Assembly: GCA_025465095.1 (NCBI GenBank)
Contig: JAODME010000003.1
Location: 54,167-118,166 of the forward strand
DNA length: 64,000 nucleotides
DNA from: Microbacteriaceae bacterium
Lineage (GTDB): Bacteria > Actinomycetota > Actinomycetes > Actinomycetales > Microbacteriaceae
Direction: 5' to 3'
In this document: positions 45,349 through 54,196 of the stretch, in pieces
How the letters are laid out: every line of letters starts with the position of its first letter
Position numbering within the stretch: position 1 is the stretch's first letter
Notes under the pieces: model-generated
Databases searched by the model: none
The model's input: the letters and a program-made list of their open reading frames with translations, nothing else
What the model was told of the DNA's origin: nothing
Position numbers and translations under genes: made by a program

Positions 45349-46014
45349 ATGGACAATTTCTCATTCGGCGGCAAGGCTGGCCAGATGCCCGACTCCCGCT
45401 ACATCCTTCCGACCTTCGAGGAGCGCACGGCCTACGGGTACAAGCGCCAGGACCCGTACGCGAAGCTGTTCGAGGACCGCATCGTCTTCCTCGGCGTTCA
45501 GGTGGATGATGCTTCCGCCGACGACGTCATGGCTCAGCTTCTCGTGCTCGAGAGCCAGGACCCCGACCGCGACATCGTCATGTACATCAACTCGCCCGGT
45601 GGCTCGTTCACCGCGATGACCGCGATCTACGACACGATGCAGTACATCCGCCCGCAGATCCAGACAGTGTGCCTCGGACAGGCCGCCTCCGCCGCGGCGG
45701 TGCTCCTCGCCGCGGGAACGCCGGGCAAGCGGCTCGCACTGCCGAACGCGCGCATCCTGATCCACCAGCCCTCGACCGGCGACGCGGGTCGCGGACAGGC
45801 GTCCGACATCGAGATCCAGGCGCAGGAGATCCTGCGGATGCGCACCTGGCTCGAGCAGACCCTGTCCGATCACTCGAACCGCAGCGTCGAACAGGTCAAC
45901 AAGGACATCGACCGCGACAAGATCCTCGGCGCCGCAGCGGCGCTCGAGTACGGACTCATCGACCAGGTGCTCGAGTCGCGCAAAAACGTTCCCGCCGCCG
46001 CGATCTTGAAGTAG
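45349..46014 (+). CDS. clpP2: ATP-dependent Clp protease proteolytic subunit 2
   Basis: Second peptidase ring of the actinobacterial ClpP1P2 protease, 221 residues. The triad is Ser114 (GQAASAAA), His139 (ILIHQPSTG) and an Asp in KDIDRDK near 188. The N-terminus is extended by about 20 residues relative to clpP1, a normal difference between the two. AAGGCGAG precedes the ATG. The operon ends in a strong terminator at 46028, so clpX is transcribed separately. Confidence 0.96.
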   Translation: MDNFSFGGKAGQMPDSRYILPTFEERTAYGYKRQDPYAKLFEDRIVFLGVQVDDASADDVMAQLLVLESQDPDRDIVMYINSPGGSFTAMTAIYDTMQYIRPQIQTVCLGQAASAAAVLLAAGTPGKRLALPNARILIHQPSTGDAGRGQASDIEIQAQEILRMRTWLEQTLSDHSNRSVEQVNKDIDRDKILGAAAALEYGLIDQVLESRKNVPAAAILK

Positions 46015-46027
46015 CAGCGAACGGAGC

Positions 46028-46060
46028 AAAGGCCCGCCGACATTGTCGGCGGGCCTTTTT
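46028..46060. terminator. rho-independent terminator shared by clpP2 and copC
   Basis: A perfect 13-bp stem (46028-46040 with 46046-46058) around CATTG is followed by a T-run on the plus strand. The A-run on the other side makes it usable in both directions, serving the convergent copC-like gene as well. Confidence 0.92.
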
Positions 46061-46066
46061 CTGTGG

Positions 46067-46705
46067 TCAGACGCTCTTTCTGCGGTTCCTCACGACGAGG
46101 GCGGTGGCGATGGCGGCCGCGGTGACCGCTGCGACGATGGCACCGAGCCAGAGGGTGGTCGCGAGGGAGGCGTCATCCGTCACCGCGGATCCGCCGTCGG
46201 TGTCCGGAGCGGCGGATGGAACCGGAGTCGCGGTCCCGGGCGGGGTCTCCTTTTGCGCGCTTTCGCCGCACACCGGCGCGCCGGTGGCTCCGGGGAACAC
46301 CTCCGCGCCCGCCGCGGGTGCCCAATCGAAGCCGAACTGACCGTCCACCGGATGCCCGTCGATGGAGATCACCTGCCAGGCCAGCGTGTAGCTGCCGGGC
46401 GCGCCGAGCGCTGGCTCGGCGCTCATGGTCGGCCCCGCGACATCGACGCAGCCGTCCCCGTAGAAAAGCCCGTCCGGTCCGATCACCTGGAGGGCGAAGC
46501 CGCCGGACGCCGCACCGGCCTCGAAGAGGTCCTCGTTGGTGGTGACCGAGAACGACTCGGGGAGCTCCGTGATCGTCGCTCCGGCCTCGGGGGTCGATGC
46601 GACGAGCGAGTTGTGGGCGCGGGCGGGAGCCGCGGAACCGGAGACGGCCCCCACCGCGAGGATGGCACCGACGAGGACCGGCACGAAGGCCTTCGATAAT
46701 CTCAC
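46067..46705 (-). CDS. copC: CopC-domain copper resistance/trafficking protein, membrane-anchored
   Basis: Exported copper-binding protein of 212 residues. A signal peptide ends at ARA-30, leaving His31 as the first residue of the mature protein, as CopC copper binding requires. The second half of the Cu(II) site is Asp116 and His118 (SIDGHPVDG). A Thr/Pro linker and one membrane span (about 180-203) with a basic tail anchor it. Two cysteines (86 and about 144) are extra. The GTG start is six bases after TAGCCT, so leaderless. No CopD domain is fused. Confidence 0.85.
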   Translation of the reverse strand: MRLSKAFVPVLVGAILAVGAVSGSAAPARAHNSLVASTPEAGATITELPESFSVTTNEDLFEAGAASGGFALQVIGPDGLFYGDGCVDVAGPTMSAEPALGAPGSYTLAWQVISIDGHPVDGQFGFDWAPAAGAEVFPGATGAPVCGESAQKETPPGTATPVPSAAPDTDGGSAVTDDASLATTLWLGAIVAAVTAAAIATALVVRNRRKSV

Positions 46706-46711
46706 TCCTCG

Positions 46712-46717
46712 AGGCTA
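46712..46717 (-). promoter_or_regulatory. -10 box (TAGCCT) for leaderless copC
   Basis: On the minus strand TAGCCT ends six bases before the GTG at 46705. The intervening CGAGGA is too close to act as a normal ribosome binding site. Confidence 0.5.
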
Positions 46718-46889
46718 CGCGAGCCGTGGCCGCCGTCGAGGCCTGCCGATGTCGTCCCCTCGACTCGCGGCGACGTATTTCGCTCGGGTGCAACCGGGCG
46801 TCGGTGACTCGGGTTAGGCTCGGTGGCAACAGCACGAGTGACGGATGACCCACAGCGGGGTGGGACCGAATTTTGAGGAGGCCGGGCAC

Positions 46890-48167
46890 ATGGCTCGAAT
46901 CGGCGAGAGCGCGGATCTGCTCAAGTGTTCCTTCTGCGGCAAGAGTCAAAAGCAAGTGCAGCAGCTCATTGCGGGGCCGGGCGTCTACATCTGTGACGAA
47001 TGTGTCGAACTGTGCAACGAGATCATCGAGGAGCGTCTGGCAGAATCCGGCGACGAGGTGCAGGGTGAGTTCGATCTGCCGAAACCGAAGGAGATCTTCA
47101 GCTTTCTCGAGGAGTATGTGATCGGCCAGGAGCCTGCCAAACGGGCCCTGTCGGTCGCCGTCTACAACCACTACAAGCGCATCCGCGCGCGCAACACGCT
47201 CTCGTCGGCGGATGCGGTGATCGACGACGTCGAAATCGCCAAGTCCAACATTCTGTTGATCGGCCCGACCGGTTGCGGCAAGACCTACCTCGCCCAGACG
47301 CTCGCGAAGCGGCTCAACGTGCCGTTCGCGGTCGCCGACGCGACCGCGCTGACCGAGGCCGGCTACGTCGGGGAAGACGTAGAGAACATCCTGCTCAAGC
47401 TCATCCAGGCGGCGGATTACGACGTCAAGCGTGCCGAAACCGGCATCATATACATCGACGAGATCGACAAGATCGCCCGAAAGGCCGAGAATCCCTCGAT
47501 CACCCGCGACGTATCCGGTGAGGGAGTTCAGCAGGCCCTTCTGAAGATCCTCGAGGGCACCGTGGCATCCGTTCCGCCCCAGGGCGGGCGCAAGCATCCG
47601 CACCAGGAGTTCATCCAGGTCGACACCACTAACGTGCTGTTCATCGTCGCCGGCGCGTTCTCCGGGCTTGAGGAGATCATCTCGAGCCGCGCGGGCAAGA
47701 AGGGCATCGGCTTCGGCGCCCCGCTGCACAGCAAGGGCGACGACGTCGATCTCTTCGGCGAGGTACTGCCGGAGGATCTGCACAAGTTCGGCCTCATCCC
47801 GGAGTTCATCGGCCGACTGCCGGTCGTGACGACGGTCACCCAGCTCGACCAGGAGGCGCTCATGGCGATCCTCACCGTGCCTAAGAACGCCCTCGTGCGC
47901 CAGTACCAGCGCATGTTCGAGATCGACGGCGTCGAGTTGGATTTCGAGCAGGACGCTCTCGAGGCGATCGCCGACCTCGCAGTGCTTCGCAAGACCGGTG
48001 CTCGCGGGCTCCGCGCGATCATGGAAGAAGTACTCGGCCCGATCATGTTCGACGTGCCGTCGAGCCCGGATGTCGCGCGCGTCGTCGTGACGAAGCAGTC
48101 GGTGATCGCGAACGCGGCCCCGACCATCGTGCCGCGCAAGGCCGTTCGCGCGGAGAAGTCGGCGTAG
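46890..48167 (+). CDS. clpX: ATP-dependent Clp protease ATP-binding subunit ClpX
   Basis: AAA+ unfoldase that feeds ClpP; 425 residues. The zinc-binding domain has Cys13, Cys16, Cys35 and Cys38. Walker A is GPTGCGKT near 125, the pore loop GYVGEDVEN, and Walker [10 protein letters not shown]. The ClpP-docking loop region is [10 protein letters not shown]. The frame is open 15 codons earlier, but GAGGAGG before the ATG at 46890 and the standard [19 protein letters not shown] decide the start. It is separated from clpP2 by the copC gene on the opposite strand. Confidence 0.97.
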   Translation: MARIGESADLLKCSFCGKSQKQVQQLIAGPGVYICDECVELCNEIIEERLAESGDEVQGEFDLPKPKEIFSFLEEYVIGQEPAKRALSVAVYNHYKRIRARNTLSSADAVIDDVEIAKSNILLIGPTGCGKTYLAQTLAKRLNVPFAVADATALTEAGYVGEDVENILLKLIQAADYDVKRAETGIIYIDEIDKIARKAENPSITRDVSGEGVQQALLKILEGTVASVPPQGGRKHPHQEFIQVDTTNVLFIVAGAFSGLEEIISSRAGKKGIGFGAPLHSKGDDVDLFGEVLPEDLHKFGLIPEFIGRLPVVTTVTQLDQEALMAILTVPKNALVRQYQRMFEIDGVELDFEQDALEAIADLAVLRKTGARGLRAIMEEVLGPIMFDVPSSPDVARVVVTKQSVIANAAPTIVPRKAVRAEKSA

Positions 48168-48471
48168 GTCGGGAACCGGAGTGCTCCCTACCAGGAATAG
48201 AGTGCTCGATCGCGCCCTAAGCTGGGGCTTCCGACCGAAGGAGTGAGGAATCCTCCAGCCCCGTGCGGCCCTGCTGGTGACCGCCGAGGCGACGACGGGT
48301 CACTTCGCGCCGCGGTCGGCGCGTTCCTCGTCTGCGGGGGGCTCTTTCCGGGGACTGCTTGTCGGCGGCGCGGTCATGGCGTGGACAGCTGGTGGAGCCC
48401 TCGCCGCAGCATCCGTACCGCCGAGGCGGCGGGCATGGAATGACCAGCGCCCGCCTCGGGTTATCCGAGTG
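48168..48471. other. 304-bp gap without a supported gene
   Basis: An open frame runs through this stretch into the downstream gene, but its product is not family-like and it has no ribosome binding site. Two structures are visible: a stem near 48220-48265 built on GGGGCT/AGCCCC, and an inverted repeat CCGAGGCGG/CCGCCTCGG (48421-48429 and 48451-48459) just before the next start. I match neither to a known riboswitch. Confidence 0.5.
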
Positions 48472-49497
48472 ATGACTTCTTTCGCCGATACCCCTCGCTC
48501 CGTTCTCGACCTCGCCACCGTCTATGAGGGGATGAGCCATTCCGAGGCCCTCGGGCAGACCATCGAGACGGCGAGGATCGCCGACGAGCTCGGCTACCGC
48601 CGGTTCTGGGTCGCCGAGCACCACAGCATGGACGCGGTCGCAAGTTCCGCTCCCGCCGTGCTCATCGGCGCGATAGCCGCGGCCACGAAACGCATCCGGG
48701 TTGGCTCCGGCGGGGTAATGCTGCCCAATCACTCCTCACTCGTCATCGCAGAGCAGTTCGGCACCCTCGTCGCCCTGCACGGCGACCGGATCGACCTAGG
48801 CCTCGGCAGGGCGCCCGGTACCGACGGGCTCACCGCAAGGGTGCTGCGCCGCAATCTGGCACACGAGACCGCGGACGACTTTCCGCAGCAGGTGGTCGAG
48901 CTGATGGCATTCTTCGGGATCATTCCGCCGCTGGAGAACGGGCTGGGGGCATCCGTCATCGCGATCCCGGGGCGCGGTGACGCGCCGCTCATCTGGCTGC
49001 TCGGCTCGAGCGGGTTCAGCGCCCAGCTCGCCGGCATGATGGGCCTGCCGTTCGCCTTCGCGCACCACTTCGCCGGCAGCGCCGAGACGCCGCGTGCCTT
49101 CGACCTGTACCGGCATCACTTCGCGCCGTCGGCGGTGCTCCAGGAACCGTGGGCGATGGTGTCGGCCGCGACCCTGGTGGCGGATGATCCGGCTCAGGCG
49201 GCCCGGTCCGCGCTGCCGAACAACCTCTGGGCGCTCCGGCTGCGGCAGGGTGGGCGCCCCGGCCGTGTTCCCACCCTCGCCGATGCCGAGGCGCACCCGT
49301 GGACCGCAGCCGAAAGTGCTTTCGCGGCCGAGCGGAACGCGCAGCAGGCGATCGGAACTCTGGACCACGTGCGCGGCCGGCTCGCGTCTCTCGTCGATGC
49401 GACGGGAGCGGACGAGGTCCTCGTCGTGCCGCAGGGCGTCGACCTTGAGGAGAAGCTGCGCACGCTGCGCGACCTCGCCCCGGCGACATCCACCTGA
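48472..49497 (+). CDS. luciferase-like monooxygenase family (LLM class flavin-dependent oxidoreductase)
   Basis: TIM-barrel flavin enzyme of 341 residues that resembles bacterial luciferase alpha chains and F420 or FMN monooxygenases. Typical blocks are [58 protein letters not shown] (split around 100-122) and [10 protein letters not shown]. The cofactor, FMN or F420, cannot be decided. The frame is open 65 codons upstream, but [14 protein letters not shown] is the family-like start. An inverted repeat lies just before it. Its stop faces the GT2 gene 25 bp away. Confidence 0.85.
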   Translation: MTSFADTPRSVLDLATVYEGMSHSEALGQTIETARIADELGYRRFWVAEHHSMDAVASSAPAVLIGAIAAATKRIRVGSGGVMLPNHSSLVIAEQFGTLVALHGDRIDLGLGRAPGTDGLTARVLRRNLAHETADDFPQQVVELMAFFGIIPPLENGLGASVIAIPGRGDAPLIWLLGSSGFSAQLAGMMGLPFAFAHHFAGSAETPRAFDLYRHHFAPSAVLQEPWAMVSAATLVADDPAQAARSALPNNLWALRLRQGGRPGRVPTLADAEAHPWTAAESAFAAERNAQQAIGTLDHVRGRLASLVDATGADEVLVVPQGVDLEEKLRTLRDLAPATST

Positions 49498-49522
49498 GCG
49501 GTCGACCACGGCGGAACGGCGA

Positions 49523-50389
49523 TCAGACGGCCGGGAAGACGACGTCGAACGCGTCGATGAGTCTCACCGTCACCGTGGTCGGCGACTCCAGGTGCACAGC
49601 TCCGCTCGGAAGGATGCCCGCGCCGCCCCATCGCTCCATCACCCGCCACTGCGCAGCGACATCCTCCCCGGCGTGCTCCTGCGGCAGATCGGGCCAGAAT
49701 TCGAAGCCTCCGCTGTCGACGAGCGCGCGGCGCCGGAAGAGCACGCACCCACCGACCCAGGCGACACGGTAGGCAATCCACCCGCCAGGTTCGACCTCGA
49801 CCTCCGCGGCTTTGTGCGCCAGATTCGCCGCGTTGTGCAGCGGCCACCGCCCGAACGCAGGGGAGTCCCGGCGGATCCGCTCCGGAAGCACCCCTGCCTC
49901 CCATGGCCGGAACTCGGTGCGCTCGTGCGGTCGGTCGTCACCGAGGTAGGAGAGGCCCTGCACTGCCGAGCCGATGAAGCCGCACCCGAGCTCGACGATA
50001 GCGTCGAGCATCCGCTTCATCGTTCCCGACTCGAGCCACACGTCGTCGTCGAGGAAGAGCACGAACTCGGCGCTCGCCTGGTCGAGTAGGAACTGCCGGT
50101 GCTCGGCCAGGCCGAGCCTCGGCAGGTGGCGAAGCTCGACCACCTCGCGGCCCTGCGCCCGCAGCACCCGCAACATGGCCTGCACCCCAGGTTCACCGGC
50201 AACGGCTCCGTGATCGGATTGATCGCTCAGCACGAGCCGGAACGACGGATCGTCCTGCGCGGCGAGGCCCGCGAGGGTGACGCCGAGTTCGGTGCCGCGG
50301 CCGCTCGTCGGCACCAGAACGTCGACGAGGGGAGTCTGCGGTGTGCCCGGTCGCGCCCAGTCACCGGACCACCGACGACTTCCGGTCAC
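49523..50389 (-). CDS. family 2 glycosyltransferase
   Basis: GT-A fold glycosyltransferase of 288 residues, no membrane span. The nucleotide-sugar site begins VDVLVPTSGRGTELGVTL, the metal motif is LFLDDDVWLESGTM (DDD), and the acceptor side has GGCVLFRRRALVDSGGFEFW. The ATG overlaps the hldE stop by four bases, so it is the last gene of the 52136-49523 operon. Its sugar donor is unknown; context suggests it works on the same heptose-containing glycan. Confidence 0.88.
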   Translation of the reverse strand: MTGSRRWSGDWARPGTPQTPLVDVLVPTSGRGTELGVTLAGLAAQDDPSFRLVLSDQSDHGAVAGEPGVQAMLRVLRAQGREVVELRHLPRLGLAEHRQFLLDQASAEFVLFLDDDVWLESGTMKRMLDAIVELGCGFIGSAVQGLSYLGDDRPHERTEFRPWEAGVLPERIRRDSPAFGRWPLHNAANLAHKAAEVEVEPGGWIAYRVAWVGGCVLFRRRALVDSGGFEFWPDLPQEHAGEDVAAQWRVMERWGGAGILPSGAVHLESPTTVTVRLIDAFDVVFPAV

Positions 50390-51915
50390 GTCCGCTCCGC
50401 TCTCTCCTGCTTCGGTGACGGCGGTGCGGTGCTCCGGATGCGCGCGACGACGGCGCTCGTCGACTGCGACGGCACGTAGCCGAGCATGCGTACCTCGCCG
50501 CCGTAGGAGCTCACCACGGCGGTCTCGGCGAGCATCTCCGGAGTGTAGTCGCCGCCCTTCACGTAGATCTCTGGACGCAGCCGTTCGAGTAGGGCGCTCG
50601 GGGTGTCAGCATCGAATACGGTCACGTAGTCCACGCAGCCGAGTGCGGCGAGCACGTTCGCGCGATCGGGGGCGGCGTTCACCGGCCGGTCGGGTCCCTT
50701 GAGGCGGCGCACCGAGTCGTCGTCGTTGATCGCGACGACGAGGACGTCGCCCAGCCGCTTAGCTTGCGCGAGGTAGGTCGTGTGGCCGCGGTGCAGCACA
50801 TCGAAGCATCCGTTTGTGAACACGATCCGTTCGCCGACCTTACGGTGGGCCGCCAATCGCGTGGCGAGCTCGTCATGATCGAGGGCGAGGTCGCTCCTGC
50901 CGCCGAGCTGCTCCGTGATGTCGTCGAGGGTGCAGACCGACGTGCCGTAGCGCTGCACGACGACGTCGGCGGCGAGCTGCGCGAAGTCGGCGCTCAACTC
51001 GAGCGACAGGCCGGCGGCGTGCGCAACCGTCAGCGCTGCGACGAAGGTGTCGCCGGCGCCGGATGCACGCGTCTCGAGCGCGGGATGCGCTCGGGTTCTG
51101 TGCGGTTCGTCGTTCCCGCGCAGCAGAACCGTGCCGTCATGATCGAGGGTGATGATCGCGGCCAGGGCCCCGGCTGCGCGCAGCAGGTCGCCCGATCGCT
51201 CGGCGACCGTCGCTGTGCGATCGGCCGGCAGCGTTTCGAGGCGGAGCAGACGAGCCGCCTCCCGGGCGTTCGGGGTGACGAGATGCGGATGCAGCGACGC
51301 CCAGACTCCTGGATCGTGAGCATCCACGACGGTGAGAGGAGGCCGACGCCTTGTCGGTGCAACGAGCGAGTCGCGCACCGGTCCATGCAGCGTGCCGAAC
51401 CCGTAGTCGCAGACGAGTTCGGCGTCGGCATCGGCGGCCGCGTCGACTGCGGCCTCCGCGAGGCGGAGGAGTTCGGCCCTCGGATGAGCGCCACCCGGAC
51501 CGTCGTCGATGCGCACGAGAACGTGGTCGTCGCTCATCACGCGGATCTTCGTCATCGTGCGTGCCCCGCTACAGCACAGCACCCCGGAGACGTCGATTCC
51601 CGCCGAGGAGAGGATCCCGACCAGTTGTGCGCCGGCGTCGTCGTCGCCGACCAGTCCGACAAGTCTCACCCGCGCTCCCAGCGCGGCGAGGTTCATCGCG
51701 GTGTTCCCTGCGCCTCCCGGTGTGCTCACTCGAGCGGTGACGTCCACGACGGGTGCGGGCGCTTCACGGCTGATCCGGTCGCTGTGGCCGCTCCACCATC
51801 CGTCGAGAATGAGATCGCCGATCACGGTCACCCGGGAGGCCGCCTCGCGAATCAGCGGGGCCACCTCCGGTGTGAGGGCGCTCAGCCGGGCCAGACGGCC
51901 AGCCGACCAGGTCAT
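50386..51915 (-). CDS. hldE: bifunctional heptose 7-phosphate kinase / heptose 1-phosphate adenylyltransferase, copy 1
   Basis: Phosphorylates D-glycero-D-manno-heptose 7-phosphate at C1 and then adenylylates the 1-phosphate after GmhB action. In the 509-residue product the PfkB-type kinase domain (about 25-340) has STPGGAGNTAMNLAALG and the anion-hole base in ASGAGDTFVAAL. The nucleotidyltransferase domain (about 365-495) has TNGCFDVLHRGHTTYL and LKGPDRPVN. Both halves look intact. It overlaps the small 74-residue gene upstream and the GT2 gene downstream by four bases each. A second copy lies at 54197. Confidence 0.9.
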   Translation of the reverse strand: MTWSAGRLARLSALTPEVAPLIREAASRVTVIGDLILDGWWSGHSDRISREAPAPVVDVTARVSTPGGAGNTAMNLAALGARVRLVGLVGDDDAGAQLVGILSSAGIDVSGVLCCSGARTMTKIRVMSDDHVLVRIDDGPGGAHPRAELLRLAEAAVDAAADADAELVCDYGFGTLHGPVRDSLVAPTRRRPPLTVVDAHDPGVWASLHPHLVTPNAREAARLLRLETLPADRTATVAERSGDLLRAAGALAAIITLDHDGTVLLRGNDEPHRTRAHPALETRASGAGDTFVAALTVAHAAGLSLELSADFAQLAADVVVQRYGTSVCTLDDITEQLGGRSDLALDHDELATRLAAHRKVGERIVFTNGCFDVLHRGHTTYLAQAKRLGDVLVVAINDDDSVRRLKGPDRPVNAAPDRANVLAALGCVDYVTVFDADTPSALLERLRPEIYVKGGDYTPEMLAETAVVSSYGGEVRMLGYVPSQSTSAVVARIRSTAPPSPKQERAERT

Positions 51916-52136
51916 CTCGGCCGCCCCAGGCGCAAGACCTCGGTGGTGGTCATCTCGTCGAGCAGCACGGTGTCGGCGCCCGCCCGCTGGAACGCCGAGC
52001 GTTCAACCTGGCAGGTGATCGTCACCTCGCCCAGCACCGTCCCGTTCCTGGGGATGCGAATGCGAATGCGCTCGGAGCCGGCAGCCGATGCTCCTGGTGC
52101 GCCGGGCTCCGGTGCAATGGCCTGGTGTGCCGGCAT
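51912..52136 (-). CDS. small protein of unknown function heading the heptose operon
   Basis: A 74-residue protein that I do not recognise. The first 20 residues are Ala/Pro/Gly-rich. The rest reads like one compact beta-rich domain, IRIRIPRNGTVLGEVTITCQ followed by AGADTVLLDEMTTTEV. GAGGAGG before the ATG at 52136 is a strong ribosome binding site. The stop overlaps hldE copy 1. It is preceded by a sigma-B-like promoter. A regulatory or accessory role in the glycan pathway is inferred from position only. Confidence 0.7.
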   Translation of the reverse strand: MPAHQAIAPEPGAPGASAAGSERIRIRIPRNGTVLGEVTITCQVERSAFQRAGADTVLLDEMTTTEVLRLGRPR

Positions 52137-52185
52137 GAATCCTCCTCGAACGCGCGGCCGTCGAAACGCATGTGCTGCTCGCTAA

Positions 52186-52211
52186 GTACCCACTTCGGGT
52201 ACCCCTTACAC
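52186..52211 (-). promoter_or_regulatory. sigma-B/F-like promoter for the 52136-49523 operon
   Basis: On the minus strand GTGTAA (52211-52206) and GGGTAC (52191-52186) are 14 bp apart, followed by T. This fits the Streptomyces sigma-B consensus GNNT-N14-16-GGGTAC. It would start transcription about 40 nt before the ATG at 52136. The -10 overlaps one arm of the palindrome GTACCC/GGGTAC. Confidence 0.5.
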
Positions 52212-52221
52212 GGGGATCCCC
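52186..52221. repeat. nested palindromes in the divergent heptose-gene promoter region
   Basis: Three dyads follow each other without a gap: GTACCC-ACTTC-GGGTAC (52186-52202), CCCC-N6-GGGG (52202-52215) and GGGGATCCCC (52212-52221). They share arms, so they could form alternative hairpins or a composite operator for the divergent genes at 52136 and 52305. Confidence 0.6.
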
Positions 52222-52304
52222 TAGGCATGTTTGGCCGTTGCCCGGCATGGGCATTGGAAGAACGCAGCGCCGAAGTGATGAGCCGACTCGAAGGGGATTC
52301 CGAC

Positions 52305-53453
52305 ATGTTCCACACCGTCGATAGGCCGAGCAGATCGATGAGCGTCGGTCCGCTCGGCGGCCGGTTCGAGAACGTGCGGCGCATCGCCGTGCTCAGAGGA
52401 GGCGGCCTCGGCGACCTCATCTTCGTGCTCCCGGCGATTGAAGCGCTCGCCCACGCCTACCCCGAGGCGCACATCACGTTGCTCGGCACGCCGATGCATC
52501 ATGCACTGCTCTCCGGTCGGCCCGGCCCCGTGCACGAGGTGGTCGAACTGCCTGTCGTGCCGGGCGTGCGTGACGTGCGAGGGCAGGTCGAGGACCCGGA
52601 TGCCACCGAACGATTCACGCAACGGATGCGGGCGAGCCGGTTCGACCTCGCGGTGCAACTTCATGGCGGCGGCCGCTACTCGAATCCGTTCCTGCTGCGG
52701 CTCGGCGCCCGACACACGATCGGGATGCAGACGCCGGATGCCGTTGAGCTCGAGCGGGGGATGGCCTATGTGTACTACCAGCACGAGATGCTGCGCGCCC
52801 TCGAGGTGGTCGGTCTCGCGGGCGCGCCGCCGGTGGTCCTCGAACCGCGACTGCAACCCACCCCCGAGGAGCGGAATGCCGCAGCACGTAGAGTCGAGCA
52901 CCGCGACGGCGCGCTCGCGCTCGTTCATCCGGGTGCCACGGACGCGCGGCGGCGCTGGCCAGCGCAGCGATTTGCGGAGATCGCCCGTCGTCTCGCCGAC
53001 GATGGGGCCCAAGTGATCGTCGTCGGCGACGGTTCGGATGGCGACACGGCCGCCGACATCACGGCGACGGCGGGAGGAGCCGGTCGCAGGGTGTCCTCCT
53101 TGGCGGGGCACCTCACGCTCGGCGAACTGGTCGGCCTGTTCTCCCACGCCGATGTGCTCGTCGGCAACGACAGCGGTCCGAGGCATCTCGCCCAGGCCGT
53201 CGGAGTGTGCACCGTGGGCGTGTATTGGTTCCCGAACCTGGTCAACGCCGGGCCCTTCGGTCGCTCCCGGCACCGCACCCATATGTCTTGGGTGACCAGA
53301 TGCCCCGTGTGCGACCGGGATTGCACGCAGGTCGGCTGGACTGCGGAGCGTTGCGAGCACGACGACTCGTTCGTCGCCGACGTCGCGCCCGGTCCCGTCT
53401 ACGACGACGCATCAGAACTCATGGCCACGAGTCTTCTTCTGCGTGGCAGATGA
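52305..53453 (+). CDS. family 9 glycosyltransferase (heptosyltransferase-like), copy 1
   Basis: GT-B transferase of 382 residues resembling LPS heptosyltransferases, which use ADP-heptose. Family marks are IAVLRGGGLGDLIFVLPAIE at the N-terminus, LVHPGATDARRRWPAQRFAE in the middle and LVGNDSGPRHLAQAVGV in the donor site. After the donor site there is a Cys cluster (RCPVCDRDCTQ then RCEHDD). AAGGGG eight bases before the ATG at 52305 sets the start, although the frame opens far upstream. It is divergent from the small protein and its end overlaps the SDR gene by 35 bp. Confidence 0.88.
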   Translation: MFHTVDRPSRSMSVGPLGGRFENVRRIAVLRGGGLGDLIFVLPAIEALAHAYPEAHITLLGTPMHHALLSGRPGPVHEVVELPVVPGVRDVRGQVEDPDATERFTQRMRASRFDLAVQLHGGGRYSNPFLLRLGARHTIGMQTPDAVELERGMAYVYYQHEMLRALEVVGLAGAPPVVLEPRLQPTPEERNAAARRVEHRDGALALVHPGATDARRRWPAQRFAEIARRLADDGAQVIVVGDGSDGDTAADITATAGGAGRRVSSLAGHLTLGELVGLFSHADVLVGNDSGPRHLAQAVGVCTVGVYWFPNLVNAGPFGRSRHRTHMSWVTRCPVCDRDCTQVGWTAERCEHDDSFVADVAPGPVYDDASELMATSLLLRGR

Positions 53454-54150
53454 CAAGTTCGCGCACTTCGCTCGATTCTGGTTGACCGAGGGCGAAGAGC
53501 ACCGCGTTCGCGACGTGGGCGGGGTCGTTGAGGCGGGAGTCGTCCTGCGGCCTGTACTTCTCGTCCCGGTCGTCGAAGAATCTCGTCTTCATGCCGGACG
53601 GAATCAGGGTGGTCACCCCGATCTGACCCTTGGTCTCCGCGGCGAGGGCACGGGAGAAGCCGAGCACGCCGAACTTCGAGGCACAATACGCGGTCGCATC
53701 CGCCACCGCCTTGAGCGCGAGGGACGACGCGACGGTGACCACGCGCCCGTGGCTCTGCATCAGGTGCGGGAGAGCGGCGCGCACGACCGCGACCGTTCCG
53801 AGCAGGTTGACGGCTATCACGCGTTCCCACTCGTCCGTGGGCACCTCGTCGAGGCGACCGCAGCGGTCGATTCCCGCCGCGGTCACGACAGCGTCAAGCC
53901 CGCCGAGCGAATGGGCGAGCTCGGCAACGACAAGTTCCACCGCGCGGGTGTCGGACACGTCAAGCTCCCGCGCCTCCATCCCGGAGACCGAGGCGATCGA
54001 GCGATCGAGCACCACGGGGGTCCCGCCGGCGTCGAGCACTGCCCTCGCTACGGCGGCGCCGAGGCCGGACCCTCCTCCGGTGACCAGAACCCGCCCGATC
54101 GGGCGGTTGGTGACGGGGGCGATGGACGAGGACGTTTGCGATTCGGACAT
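53419..54150 (-). CDS. short-chain dehydrogenase/reductase
   Basis: Classical SDR of 243 residues. The NAD(P) loop is TGGGSGLGAAVAR (about 24-36) and the catalytic Tyr-x3-Lys is YCASK (about 157-161), with Ser in VASSLALKAV. It is too short and of the wrong subfamily to be the ADP-heptose 6-epimerase HldD, an extended SDR. Its place, 46 bp downstream of hldE copy 2 and on the same strand, suggests a modification of the sugar or of the acceptor. AAAGGAT precedes the ATG. Confidence 0.87.
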   Translation of the reverse strand: MSESQTSSSIAPVTNRPIGRVLVTGGGSGLGAAVARAVLDAGGTPVVLDRSIASVSGMEARELDVSDTRAVELVVAELAHSLGGLDAVVTAAGIDRCGRLDEVPTDEWERVIAVNLLGTVAVVRAALPHLMQSHGRVVTVASSLALKAVADATAYCASKFGVLGFSRALAAETKGQIGVTTLIPSGMKTRFFDDRDEKYRPQDDSRLNDPAHVANAVLFALGQPESSEVRELVICHAEEDSWP

Positions 54151-54196
54151 GGGATCCTTTCATACGCTGCTGCGCGGGGGGTGCAAATGTGCGGTC

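Noticed and set aside
48277..48471. 65-codon N-terminal extension of the luciferase-like gene
   Set aside because: The upstream part does not look like the family and lacks a ribosome binding site; the family start is at 48472.
48168..48471. T-box or other riboswitch suggested by GGTGGAGCCC-like sequence
   Set aside because: The T-box consensus is not met, no specifier loop is found and the downstream gene is not an aminoacylation or amino-acid gene.
53419..54150. SDR as ADP-heptose 6-epimerase HldD
   Set aside because: It is 243 residues with a classical TGxxxGxG and YxxxK layout; HldD is an extended SDR of about 310 residues.
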